In this document: positions 33,925 through 43,361 of the stretch, in pieces
Numbering within the stretch: position 1 is the first letter of the stretch
Layout of the letters: every line of letters starts with the position of its first letter
NCBI GenBank assembly: GCA_037133915.1
Contig: JBAXND010000003.1
Location: 80,233-144,232, forward strand
Origin: Bacteroidota bacterium
Lineage (GTDB): Bacteria; Bacteroidota; Bacteroidia; Bacteroidales; CAIWKO01
DNA length: 64,000 nucleotides
Reading direction: 5' to 3'
Notes under the pieces: generated by a model
The model's input: only the letters and a program-made list of their open reading frames with translations
Told to the model about the DNA's origin: nothing
Database searches by the model: none
Made by a program: the position numbers and the translations under genes

Positions 33925-36900
33925 TTAATTAAGAACTAATTTTTGTGTAGTAAAATTAGTATTATTTGCAATTCTGATGAAATAAATTCCACGCGCAAAA
34001 TTGCTCAAATCAATATTACCGTAATTTATTCCGGTATGTAAGGAAATCGATTCTGACAACACAACTCTACCTGTAACATCGGTCAAACAAATCACGGATG
34101 TGTTCCCATCTTTAGAATTGATAATGTATGATACGATTCCTTTTGAAGGATTCGGGAAGAATGAAACACCTGCGGCTGCGGCCTGTTCACCTATCCCGGT
34201 AACGGTAACATTGAGTAAGTTGGACGTATCGGCAATACAGCCGTTCTGGTCGGTATTTATAACATAATAATCACCGTTGGCAACTGCAATATAAAATGCG
34301 CCTGTTGCTCCGGGAATCAACGTGCCGTTCAGGTACCACTGATTTCCTGTGGGGATATCGGAGAAGAGTGTATCATTACTCTGAGTGATAACAGGAACGG
34401 CCGGTGCTGGCCATACATTTACCAATGTGGCAGGTGATGTAGCCGTTCCGCAATTGGAGGTAACTATTACCGAATAATTGCCCGGAGTACTCACAGTGAG
34501 GGATGACGAAATTTCTCCCGCAATGGGATTCCCGTCATTCAGCCATTCATAGGTGTATCCGTTTCCGGTATTTGCAAAGAGTGTTACCGAATCTCCTGCG
34601 CATAACGACACCTGACCGGCAGGTGCAAGTGTTGCAAGTGCAGTTGTTGTTTCCGTTACCGAAATTACCGTTGAAGTATCAGTACCGCAGAAGTTATAGA
34701 TAACTACAGCGTAATTGCCAGCTCCGTGAGCGGAATAACTATTACCGTTTACACCATTCATCACAGTGCCGTTGTTTAACCACATAAAGTTATAACCGAT
34801 ACCGGTGCCCGCCTGAAGCGTTACGGAGTCACCTGTACAAATAGTAGTGCTTGTGAGTGCTGTAAGATTTGCTTGGGGCGTTTGATTTACATTTACTGTG
34901 AAGAAAACACAGGGAGTTGTTACCGCGCATGTGCCTCCGGTAATTCTTGCCCAATAGGTTATGGTCGTCGATAAAGGTCCGGTAAATAACGAACTGTTTA
35001 TTGCGCCATTCAGGATGCCTGAGCCGCATGTGCTTCCTGTGCCCCATTCATACGAAGCACCGTCGCCCAATGAGCCGCCCTGAATATTTAACACATCCAT
35101 TCCGCCTGAGCAAATATCGGCATATCCGCTAATTGATGCAGGATTTGTTGAGGGTTGGTGTATCGCAATAGTTATAATGTTCGATACGGATGATGTGCAG
35201 CCGGGATTAGACACAACAGCCTGATAGGAGGTCGGAGTAGTAAGTCCGGGAGTATTATAGGTCGCATAAATCTCGCCTGAAATGTTCTGCCATGTTCCAC
35301 CTGCATTGGTCTGCCATTGAATATTGCCTGAATATCCGCTGAGTGTAATACTTGTTCCTGAACCTGAGCAAACAGCCGTTGCATATGGCGTTGCAGTGCC
35401 TGCCATGGTTGAACTTCCCAGTGTTACCATGGCAATGGTTGAAGTATCCGGACTGCAGATACCGCTCGTTAATATTGCTCTGTATGACACCGGTGAATTT
35501 AAGTTAGGGGTATTATAAGTTACAGAAGTTGCGCCCGGTATATTCTGCCACGAACCGCTTGAATCGGTTTGCCACTGTATGCTTCCGGCATATGCAGTGA
35601 GTGTAATTGTACTGCTGGTTCCGGTACATACCGGTGTAACAGCAGTTGCAATTCCGCCAATTGCCAGCGGATTTACTGTAACTGTTGCCGTAGTTGAATT
35701 TGCCGATGTACATACTCCGCTGGTTACTACTGCGCGATACGATGTTGTTGCTGTTAGAGTGGGCGTGATATAGGTTGCAGTATTGGCGCCGCTGATATTT
35801 TGCCACGAGCCTCCTGCATTCGTCTGCCATTGTATCGTTCCAGTCTGACCAGTCAGGTTGATTACGGTACCGTTACCGGCACACAAAACTGAAGTTACTG
35901 CTGTTGCTGTACCTCCCACTGAAACCGGGTTAACGGTAACTGTAGAAACGGTTGAGTTTACAGATAAACAATTGCCACTTTTTACAACCGCTCTGTATCC
36001 TGTTGTTGCAGTAAGATTGGGTGTTGTATAAGTTGCCGATGTTGCGCCGCTGATATTCTGCCATGTGCCGCCGGCATTGGTCTGCCATTGTATGGTGCCT
36101 GTATAACCGGTAAGCGTAATTACGGTATTAGAACCGGAACAAATGGTGGCATTGGTAGCTGTTGCAGTGCCGCCCACCGATACCGGCGATACAGTTACTG
36201 TTGCAACAGAGGATGAGTCAACCGGGCATGAACCGTTTACTAACCATGCTCTGTAACTGGTGGTTGAGGTCAGTGTCGGTGTGAGATAACTTGGAGACGA
36301 TGCACCATTAATATTTTGCCATACTGAACCGTTTAATACCTGCCATTGAATGGTTCCCGCATATCCGGTCAGCGTAATGGTTGTGCTTGTTCCGGTGCAG
36401 ATAGATGGATTGGTTGCTGCCGCAGTACCTCCTTCGGCTGCCGGTAAAATAGTAATTACCGTAATATTTGTTGAGTCAGGCAGACAGGTTCCGGTGATTA
36501 CTTTCGCGCGGTATGAAGTGGTAGCCGTCAATGCAGGAGTAGTATAGCTTGGCGATGTTGCTCCGCTGATGTTTTGCCATACGGAACCATTCAGAATCTG
36601 CCATTGAATCGTGCCGGAATACCCTGTAACATTAAGTGTTGTGCTGTTTCCGGCGCACATTGTAGTGTCTAATGCTGCTGATGTTCCGGCTTCCGAACCG
36701 TTATTGATAGTTGCTACAACCGGTGTTCTGGCGCTTACACAGGAAGGTTTCTGAATGAACCATGAATAAAAATAGTAGTAATAAGCTGCACCGACATCAT
36801 TTCCGGTTATAGAGATATATCCCGGCATGGTATAAGGATAAGCTCCTCCCGTCTGTTGTCTGTAAAGGTTGATTCCTTCAAGTCTCAGACCGGTGGCCGG

Positions 36901-39900
36901 AGTGAGATTCCAGTTAAGCGTAACGCGACTCTGACCGGTAGGTACAGTTACAGTAGTGGTTTGCAGAACGGCGCCTGTATTGTCTTTTAAGCTGATGGTG
37001 CGGCTTCCGCCGGCCTGTGCATATATTTTTACAGACACTAATTTACAGGCAGAGAAGCAGTCGAAAATCAAATAATGGGTGCCGGTACTCGTGCCCGCGC
37101 CGGCGAAACTTGACCTCCCTACAGAGTCAATAGGCGGAGCTATTGAATCAGAAACATAATACGTTGTTGTGGTGGAAATAGGAAGGGTGGTATATGAATT
37201 GCCCGTATTAACAAGCGTTCCGCCTGTTTGTGCCGTATACCATTTTAGAATGCCGCTTCCTGTTGCACCAAGTGAAAGTGTACCTGTTCCGCAGCGTGAT
37301 GCACCTGTCGTGGTAGGTCCTGTGGGCATCGCAATGGTTACTACGTTTGTCTGAATAAGCGAATCACTCCCAAAAGTGTTCGTTGCTTTCAGTTTTACAG
37401 AATAGGTTCCGTTGGTCGTGTACAGATGTGTCGGGCTTTGAAGTGTTGATGTAGTTCCGTCGCCAAAATTCCATAACCATGAAACAGGATTATTTGAAGT
37501 TTGATCGGTAAACGATATCAAACCGGTACACGATGTAGTATTGCTGAGTGTAAAGGCAACCACCGGCGGTGAGTTTGGAGTCACACAGTTCCAGTTTATC
37601 TGGAATCCTGATGCTACAACTCCTGCGTCAGAAGTCTGCTTCAGCGTAAGCGAGCTGCCTGTTGAAGTAATATTTGCCGGTAAGGTTGTTCCTGAAAACG
37701 GACTTCCCGCCACCTGTGCAGAGGCAACCGTTGGCCCGTCGTACACATAAAGGAAGTCGTAGGTCGCTTCCATATTGAATGAAACAAACTGCAGTGTTAC
37801 CTTGGTGGCTCCTGTCGGGGCAATCGTCAGTGTTCCGCTCGTATTATTGGCATAATCGCCGCAGATACCGCTGTCGTATAAGGTTCCTGTGCAATTGGTG
37901 ATGGTCGTTCCCGTACCTGTTGCCGGCATATTATTCGTGCACGGATACGACGGACCGATATTAATATAAGCAGTGCGGGTAAGACTGTCTTTACCGCATG
38001 TTCCGCCATCGGCAACTAATTTTACAGTATAACTTCCGTTAGCTGTATAGGTATGCAAAGGTGTGGAAGCAGTATCTGTTGTTCCATCACCAAAATACCA
38101 TTTGAAATGGTTGCCACCGGTGCTGGCATTCGCAAATTGCACGCTGTAGGGTGCATTGGCGCAACTGCTGGTTGGGCAGGCACTAAAATCGGCATGAGCT
38201 GTTGACGGTACATAGGCAGTACCTACACCAACAGCATACCATGCGTTGGTGGTCTGAATCATTTCATTCGAACAACCGCCGTAAAGGTCGGTACAAGCCT
38301 GTAACGACATGGCACGGCAGTTGGCATAATTAGAACTTGATGTCAGATAATAGACCAGTGTGCGATAAGCAATTGCTCCTGCTTTGGTCATTCCAATGCC
38401 TGTTATATTAAAAACACTTCCGATATCGTTTGTTCCGCTTCCACCCTGACAGAGCAGATAGAACCAATAATTAACAACGCCTGAGTTTGTGTGAACCCCA
38501 CCATTATCATTGGTTCCGGTGTACCAGTTGGTGCCGTTATAGGTATCGGGCTGGCTGTATAAATTAGGGTTCGACATGCTGCGGAAGGGCGTTCCCATAT
38601 TCTCACCCATGGTCCAGTTACCTGTTTGCAAGGGTGGCTTTCCGTAAAATTCTATCGCAGTTCCGAAAATATCACTGAATCCTTCATTCAGCGCACCCGA
38701 TTCATTGGAATAAGTCAGATTCGCTGTGTTTGAAGTAAGCCCGTGTGTAATTTCATGACCACAGATATCAAGCGTTGTAAGAGGCGAGTATCCCGAACCG
38801 CCATCACCATAGGTCATGCGGGTGCCGTCCCAAAAGGCGTTGATATTATTGCCGTATCCCATTCCAACCAAATTCGCATGAACGTAGCTTATCAGTTTGA
38901 AGCCTGCGTTATCAATACTGTTACGCCCGTAATTCAAAGAAAAATAATCATACGTGACCTCAGTACCCCAGTGTGCATCGCTGGCAACTTCATCCTGAGC
39001 TGTATTTACATTGTTCCAGGTGTTATCAGCATCAGTAAAATCAACGGCAGCACCATAGTTTGTTCCTACTTGCATATTGTATGTCTCGATTCCCAAACCG
39101 CGGCCTGTTTCGCGCAGGCGGTATGTAGAACCCGTATAATCTGTGGTAAATGTTCGGGTACCGCTGTATTTAGTAACGGCCGTTCCTGTAGCATTGGCAT
39201 TAACGTCTTTGTTTTCGGTCCATATACGATTCAGCGTTAAGAGAATGCTGCCATTTTGAGCATCCACAAAAATATACTGACGCGACATCGGCTGATGAGC
39301 ATATACATCAAATTTGTAAGCAAGCCGATAATCGTTACCCGAGAAATTCCCTCCAACAGGCGCCATTACGAGTTCAGCTTTCGGATAATAACTGGCACCC
39401 TCACGTCCGGTTTCTGATTTAATTAATCTTTCTTCTTCTGGAATCTGCCATTTATAAACACTTGCACCAACAGTTTTAAGTGCAAAACCCAAGGCCTGAG
39501 ATTCTGAAATAGAAGACACCAACGACGCATTTATCTTGTCATATATTCTTCCGTTCATCGAAAGGATATTTCCGTTACTTGTGTGAACAAGAAACTGTAT
39601 CCCATATATCGGCCGACCGTTGAATGTTTGCTGATATCGGATATGTGTAATTCCGAGTTGGTCAGTTTCCGAATTGAGAAATGTGAAGCCTAAACCGGCC
39701 TGCATTTTGAAATGGTCTTTCAGCCAAACCTGCCAAATGTCGGCTTTTATGTCCGAGCCTGCCATGAATTTGATGAATATCGGAATGGTGGTTCCTTTTT
39801 CAAGAATGATACTTTCGGCTCCCGGAGCTATCTTTTGAGCTGCTTCACCTGTCAATGTCTGTGAACGGGAAATTGTTACGGAACATGCCAATATTAAAAC

Positions 39901-39933
39901 CAGCATGAATGCCTTAGTAATAAGTTGCTTCAT
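33925..39933 (-). CDS. Giant secreted M4 metallopeptidase with six Ig-like repeats and T9SS sorting domain
   Basis: 2002 residues; the first 1075 or so match the architecture of the downstream paralogue: signal peptide, propeptide, M4 domain (HEITH with His393, His397; Glu417; active-site VHTNSG), PKD (FKWYFGDGTTDTAST), CUB-like (YDFLYVYDG), PKD (WLWNFGDGTTSTLQ). It then has six tandem 86-residue Ig-like repeats (about 1079-1593), each with Cys, a GTIQWQ strand and WQNISGATS, three further Ig-like domains and a T9SS domain (FFPNPSKGIVSY...FARGIYFIRI). Likely a cell-surface or released protease whose repeats give reach or bind substrate. Only a weak CAAAGATT-type box (minus strand, 40015-40022) is visible upstream. 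Confidence 0.93.
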   Translation of the reverse strand: MKQLITKAFMLVLILACSVTISRSQTLTGEAAQKIAPGAESIILEKGTTIPIFIKFMAGSDIKADIWQVWLKDHFKMQAGLGFTFLNSETDQLGITHIRYQQTFNGRPIYGIQFLVHTSNGNILSMNGRIYDKINASLVSSISESQALGFALKTVGASVYKWQIPEEERLIKSETGREGASYYPKAELVMAPVGGNFSGNDYRLAYKFDVYAHQPMSRQYIFVDAQNGSILLTLNRIWTENKDVNANATGTAVTKYSGTRTFTTDYTGSTYRLRETGRGLGIETYNMQVGTNYGAAVDFTDADNTWNNVNTAQDEVASDAHWGTEVTYDYFSLNYGRNSIDNAGFKLISYVHANLVGMGYGNNINAFWDGTRMTYGDGGSGYSPLTTLDICGHEITHGLTSNTANLTYSNESGALNEGFSDIFGTAIEFYGKPPLQTGNWTMGENMGTPFRSMSNPNLYSQPDTYNGTNWYTGTNDNGGVHTNSGVVNYWFYLLCQGGSGTNDIGSVFNITGIGMTKAGAIAYRTLVYYLTSSSNYANCRAMSLQACTDLYGGCSNEMIQTTNAWYAVGVGTAYVPSTAHADFSACPTSSCANAPYSVQFANASTGGNHFKWYFGDGTTDTASTPLHTYTANGSYTVKLVADGGTCGKDSLTRTAYINIGPSYPCTNNMPATGTGTTITNCTGTLYDSGICGDYANNTSGTLTIAPTGATKVTLQFVSFNMEATYDFLYVYDGPTVASAQVAGSPFSGTTLPANITSTGSSLTLKQTSDAGVVASGFQINWNCVTPNSPPVVAFTLSNTTSCTGLISFTDQTSNNPVSWLWNFGDGTTSTLQSPTHLYTTNGTYSVKLKATNTFGSDSLIQTNVVTIAMPTGPTTTGASRCGTGTLSLGATGSGILKWYTAQTGGTLVNTGNSYTTLPISTTTTYYVSDSIAPPIDSVGRSSFAGAGTSTGTHYLIFDCFSACKLVSVKIYAQAGGSRTISLKDNTGAVLQTTTVTVPTGQSRVTLNWNLTPATGLRLEGINLYRQQTGGAYPYTMPGYISITGNDVGAAYYYYFYSWFIQKPSCVSARTPVVATINNGSEAGTSAALDTTMCAGNSTTLNVTGYSGTIQWQILNGSVWQNISGATSPSYTTPALTATTSYRAKVITGTCLPDSTNITVITILPAAEGGTAAATNPSICTGTSTTITLTGYAGTIQWQVLNGSVWQNINGASSPSYLTPTLTSTTSYRAWLVNGSCPVDSSSVATVTVSPVSVGGTATATNATICSGSNTVITLTGYTGTIQWQTNAGGTWQNISGATSATYTTPNLTATTGYRAVVKSGNCLSVNSTVSTVTVNPVSVGGTATAVTSVLCAGNGTVINLTGQTGTIQWQTNAGGSWQNISGANTATYITPTLTATTSYRAVVTSGVCTSANSTTATVTVNPLAIGGIATAVTPVCTGTSSTITLTAYAGSIQWQTDSSGSWQNIPGATSVTYNTPNLNSPVSYRAILTSGICSPDTSTIAMVTLGSSTMAGTATPYATAVCSGSGTSITLSGYSGNIQWQTNAGGTWQNISGEIYATYNTPGLTTPTSYQAVVSNPGCTSSVSNIITIAIHQPSTNPASISGYADICSGGMDVLNIQGGSLGDGASYEWGTGSTCGSGILNGAINSSLFTGPLSTTITYWARITGGTCAVTTPCVFFTVNVNQTPQANLTALTSTTICTGDSVTLQAGTGIGYNFMWLNNGTVMNGVNGNSYSAHGAGNYAVVIYNFCGTDTSTVISVTETTTALATLAPAGQVSLCAGDSVTLFANTGNGYTYEWLNDGNPIAGEISSSLTVSTPGNYSVIVTSNCGTATSPATLVNVWPAPAVPVITQSNDTLFSDIPTGNQWYLNGTLIPGATGAFYIAVANGDYYVINTDQNGCIADTSNLLNVTVTGIGEQAAAAGVSFFPNPSKGIVSYIINSKDGNTSVICLTDVTGRVVLSESISLHTGINYGNIDLSNFARGIYFIRIANNTNFTTQKLVLN
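35155..36700 (-). repeat. Six tandem 257-bp coding repeats
   Basis: Six in-frame copies of an 86-codon unit within the larger M4 peptidase gene. The most conserved part encodes IQWQ...WQNISGA; on the plus strand it recurs as GCATTGGTCTGCCATTG-like words near 35305, 35825 and 36080. Units 3 and 4 are closest. Such a block is prone to copy-number change and to misassembly. Confidence 0.85.
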
Positions 39934-40100
39934 ATAATTATATAAATTTCTATAAAATTACTCGGAAACTCCCAACCTTTAGGCGCTTAACTAAACTTTA
40001 ACAATATATTTTGGCAAAGATTGCTAAGTGTTGGGCTGCGCATACAAAATATGTTTATAAGCGCTGATATTTAGTCATTTACGGCAGTAAGAAGATTTGG

Positions 40101-40946
40101 TTATCCTGCCAGCTCTTCAGATTTCTTTTTTCGCTCCACTCTTTTAGCCACAATTATACTGAGTTCATACAGTGCGTAGAGTGGAAATGAGACAAGTAAT
40201 TGTGTGAACATGTCTGTTGAAGGAGTGATGATTCCGGCAATCAGCAGCACGATTACAATCGCGAATTTTCTATTCTTTTTCAGAAAAGAAACCGACAGCA
40301 GACCAATTTTACTCATGAAGAAAACCAATACGGGAAGTTCGAAAACCAGCCCGATACTTAACGGTAGCATAGTGGCTGATGAAATGTACGAGCTTATGGT
40401 GATGAAGTTTTTTATTTCGGAATTGAGCTGATAATTGGCAAGAAAAACGACGGTAAGCGGCAATATTACATAGTATCCAAACAGAATCCCGGTAATGAAA
40501 AGTAACCCCATCCAAAAGATCATGATTCGGGAAGACTTAATTTCATTAGGCTTTAATGCCGGTTTAATAAATACCCAGAGTTGTCGAAGTATATATGGGA
40601 ATGCTACCACTGCTCCGGCAACAACCGATAGCACAATATGCCAGCGAAGCTGTCCGCCAAGTTCGGTGTTGATGAGCTTAAGCGGAATCTCACCTATGCA
40701 CAATGATGGGGCATTAAAATAATTGCCGATGCGGCAAAGTAAGCGGTATGAAAAAAAATCAGTTTTTGCAGGGCCCATAATTACGGTACCGAACAAAAAA
40801 TCCTTGAAGAAAAAAGCAGCGATGGAGAGGACAAAAATTGCAAGAATTGCACGAATCAGGTGAAGACGCAACGCATCGGCATGCTCCCAAAAAGTCATGT
40901 CGTCAGTCTTGTCTGATAGTTTTTTGAAAAGAAACCCTAGCATCAT
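40101..40946 (-). CDS. tatC: Sec-independent protein translocase TatC
   Basis: Integral membrane receptor for twin-arginine signal peptides. The 281-residue protein starts with a cytoplasmic segment containing MTFWEHADALRLHLIRAI, the conserved N-terminal contact of TatC, followed by six predicted membrane segments; FPYILRQLWVFIKPALKPNE and GIITPSTDMFTQ are hallmark regions. The periplasmic loop after the first helix is longer than in E. coli. It follows tatA by 11 bases. No tatB is seen; minimal TatA-TatC systems are common in Bacteroidetes. Confidence 0.94.
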   Translation of the reverse strand: MMLGFLFKKLSDKTDDMTFWEHADALRLHLIRAILAIFVLSIAAFFFKDFLFGTVIMGPAKTDFFSYRLLCRIGNYFNAPSLCIGEIPLKLINTELGGQLRWHIVLSVVAGAVVAFPYILRQLWVFIKPALKPNEIKSSRIMIFWMGLLFITGILFGYYVILPLTVVFLANYQLNSEIKNFITISSYISSATMLPLSIGLVFELPVLVFFMSKIGLLSVSFLKKNRKFAIVIVLLIAGIITPSTDMFTQLLVSFPLYALYELSIIVAKRVERKKKSEELAG

Positions 40947-40957
40947 CCGTTGAGAAA

Positions 40958-41185
40958 CTACTTGGTGCCGTTTCCTTTTTCGGAAGTATTGTCTTTAGCC
41001 TGTGCGTTGTCGTTAAGGTTATCCAACACTTCGTTCTTTGCTTTGTTGTATTCATTCACACCACGACCCAAACCGCGCATCAGTTCAGGAATTTTTTTGC
41101 CGCCGAATAATACGAGCACAATGATGAGAATCAATATAATTTCCTGTCCGCCAAGAATGCCAAGCAATACTGAATTTGTGACCAT
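40958..41185 (-). CDS. tatA: Sec-independent protein translocase TatA
   Basis: 75 residues from the ATG at 41185: a short N terminus, one membrane helix (about 10-27, [17 protein letters not shown]), the [16 protein letters not shown] hinge and amphipathic helix, and a polar tail. A frame upstream of this ATG stays open but encodes nothing TatA-like. The -7 element at 41207-41214 would give a leader of only about 15 bases, which supports this start. Forms the pore oligomer used by TatC, encoded next. Confidence 0.93.
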   Translation of the reverse strand: MVTNSVLLGILGGQEIILILIIVLVLFGGKKIPELMRGLGRGVNEYNKAKNEVLDNLNDNAQAKDNTSEKGNGTK

Positions 41186-41206
41186 GGAATTATTTTTAGG
41201 TTGATA

Positions 41207-41214
41207 CAAAGATA
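41207..41214 (-). promoter_or_regulatory. Putative -7 promoter element for tatA-tatC
   Basis: Minus-strand TATCTTTG, a full match to TAnnTTTG, 22 bases upstream of the TatA start codon. No clear -33 TTG. Confidence 0.5.
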
Positions 41215-41380
41215 TAAAATAATTCACCTGCCCGAACCACTCCTTAGCCCATATTTTGCTTTTTCTTGCAAAGAGCCACCGAATTCTGTTAAAAAACCAC
41301 CGTTTACTGATTGCAACTGAATCCGGAAACGGCAGTATGTACATTGATGAAAAATTCTATTAATCCTAAATCGAACGCGT

Positions 41381-42100
41381 ATGAAACGAATTGCCTTGTT
41401 TATTTTGCTGGCCGCTCTGCTGAGCGGAGCAACGATTGCTCAGAATGTTGGAGATATTAAAGGGCGCATCTTCATCGACAAAACCAAAGAATCGCTGCCC
41501 GGCGCTATTGTGATGGTGAAATTTGGCAGCCAGATTTTTGCCAATTCTACCGACGGAAACGGATATTTTACTCTTAAAGCAGTACCGTCCGGTGTGTATA
41601 CGCTCACAGTTTCGTCTATGAGCTATCATAAGCAAATGGTATATCCGGTAAATGTAACACCCGATAAAATTTCTTTTATTCCGGATGTTTACCTCGTAGA
41701 TTCAGCACTGATGCTTCAGGGTACGGTTATTATTGGCACACCAATTATTGATATTGAAGGACCTTCAAAAGTTCCTATTTTGCCCGGTATGATTGATGAT
41801 ATGGCAGGCAACAGGGATTTGAAAAAAATAATCGGCTCTATGATACCCGGAACATACAATACCGAGGATGGTCAGATTTTTTATCGTGGCTCCCGCGATG
41901 GCGATGCGGTTTATATTGTGGATGGCGTAACGATGATGGACGGCAAACTGAATATTCCGGGAGGCTCCATTGGCAGCATGACGGTTTATACCGGAGGAAC
42001 ACCCGCCCGATACGGCGATTTTACAGGCGCGTGTATTGTTATCGAAACAAAAAGTTATTTCAGCTGGCTCAACGAACAGCAGGCGATGAACAGCCACTGA
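41381..42100 (+). CDS. Exported protein with carboxypeptidase-regulatory-like domain and barrel-less TonB plug-like domain
   Basis: 239 residues with a signal peptide (MKRIALFILLAALLSGATIAQ). Residues 26-105 resemble the carboxypeptidase regulatory-like beta-sandwich found at the N terminus of SusC-type receptors (GDIKGRIFIDKTKESLPGAIVMV). Residues 125-230 resemble a TonB-dependent receptor plug (FYRGSRDGDAVYIVDGVTMMDG, GGTPARYGDFTGACIVIETK). The chain ends where a beta-barrel would start. The frame is intact and a second gene follows after 25 bases, so it may be a real short protein rather than a remnant. Function unknown; probably periplasmic. Confidence 0.75.
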   Translation: MKRIALFILLAALLSGATIAQNVGDIKGRIFIDKTKESLPGAIVMVKFGSQIFANSTDGNGYFTLKAVPSGVYTLTVSSMSYHKQMVYPVNVTPDKISFIPDVYLVDSALMLQGTVIIGTPIIDIEGPSKVPILPGMIDDMAGNRDLKKIIGSMIPGTYNTEDGQIFYRGSRDGDAVYIVDGVTMMDGKLNIPGGSIGSMTVYTGGTPARYGDFTGACIVIETKSYFSWLNEQQAMNSH

Positions 42101-42125
42101 TTAATAAATAAAAAAATAATGCCTT

Positions 42126-43349
42126 ATGAAATATTATTACCTGTTCATGTTGTTTACTGTTGCTGCTTTTTGTCCGGGCATAGCTCCCGGACAGAGCAGG
42201 CAGTATTCGGCTACGGTAATAGATGCTGAATCTTCGGCGCCTCTGGCAAATGTAAATATCATCATAAAAGAAACTTTAAAAGGAACAAAAACGGATAACA
42301 ACGGACTGTTTACGCTGCGCATTGAAAACGATGAAACACTTGTGTTTTCGCATATAGCTTACGAAGCTTTTGAAATGAATATCAATGATAAAAATCCACT
42401 GGAAATCCGTTTAAAAAGAAAAGTGAGCCAACTGGCACCGCTTACAATCAAAGCGCCTGCGCCTGAAGATTTGATTGGGAATAAACCTTTCTTCATCATT
42501 GATTACGAATTTTCAGGAAATAATTTACTGATGCTGGGTTTTAATAACGGCGAATTCGATTCCCGACTTTTTTTGGCTGATAAAGAGGGCACCATCATCA
42601 CGACTATTCCGGTTATGCGCCCCGAACAATTATTTCGCGATTGCATGGGAAATGTATTTCTGATTACAAAAACAACAGCCTGCGAAATTAAAACCGACGG
42701 AAAAAATGTTGAGCTTTTATACCCTGTTGCCCGCGATGAATTCTTTTACGTTTATAACAAGCTTGCAGGGCATTCAGACGGTCATTATTTCCTGAAAGAT
42801 TATTACAACGGAAACAAATCACTGGTCTATTACAACTATGTTGTTGCTGACAGCAGCTACAATGAATTGCGCGTGATTGAAGATAATGATGCCATTCAGC
42901 GTTCGCGCTGGGGCGGATATTTTGATGGTGATGAAGAAGATGTTGATTTTATGCAGCGCATCATCAATAAGCCGGTTTATGCCCCATTGCTGGTCGTCCA
43001 TGATACAATTTATATTTTCAATTATCTCTCTCAGGTTATAGAAAAATACTTGCCCGACGGAACACTGGAAGTGCTTACTCCAATGGAGTACGGTAATGAA
43101 AATAGTTTCCGTAAAGAAATGTGTTTCGACACTGAAACAGGGAAAGTATATGCACTGTTTCTTAAAAATGGTATTTCAAGCATCAGAGAAGTGGATTGCA
43201 AAACCGGAAAGACTGTAAATTCGCTCAGTATTCCGGACTTTGTGTATATCGATAAAATAAAGGTGAACAACGGAAATCTTTTCTTCCTTTACAAAGAAAA
43301 CAAAACCGACGGGTTCAAGAAATTATACAGAATGAAAGTTGACAGCTGA
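42126..43349 (+). CDS. Exported protein with carboxypeptidase-regulatory-like domain and probable beta-propeller
   Basis: 407 residues. A signal peptide ends near AAFCPGIAPGQ; residues 25-100 form a carboxypeptidase regulatory-like domain of the SusC-N-terminal type (YSATVIDAESSAPLANVNIIIK, FSHIAYEAFEM). The remainder is all-beta with repeated strand patterns (FIIDYEFSGNNLLML, YFLKDYYNGNKSLVYYN, KVYALFLKNGISSIREV) compatible with a six-bladed propeller. No catalytic motif or sorting domain. It follows the plug-like protein gene by 25 bases and converges on the CHAT gene with a 12-base gap. I do not recognise a specific function. Confidence 0.72.
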   Translation: MKYYYLFMLFTVAAFCPGIAPGQSRQYSATVIDAESSAPLANVNIIIKETLKGTKTDNNGLFTLRIENDETLVFSHIAYEAFEMNINDKNPLEIRLKRKVSQLAPLTIKAPAPEDLIGNKPFFIIDYEFSGNNLLMLGFNNGEFDSRLFLADKEGTIITTIPVMRPEQLFRDCMGNVFLITKTTACEIKTDGKNVELLYPVARDEFFYVYNKLAGHSDGHYFLKDYYNGNKSLVYYNYVVADSSYNELRVIEDNDAIQRSRWGGYFDGDEEDVDFMQRIINKPVYAPLLVVHDTIYIFNYLSQVIEKYLPDGTLEVLTPMEYGNENSFRKEMCFDTETGKVYALFLKNGISSIREVDCKTGKTVNSLSIPDFVYIDKIKVNNGNLFFLYKENKTDGFKKLYRMKVDS

Positions 43350-43361
43350 CGCAATAATCGA

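Noticed and set aside
35155..36700. CRISPR-like array
   Set aside because: The repeats are long, contiguous and in frame inside a protein gene; there are no spacers.
30437..39933. Assembly artefact duplicating one M4 peptidase gene
   Set aside because: The paralogues differ throughout in residues and in length, so they are not copies made by misassembly; only the internal six-repeat count could be affected.
41186..41380. Coding sequence upstream of the TatA start
   Set aside because: The frame is open but does not resemble TatA N termini, and the -7 promoter box lies inside it.
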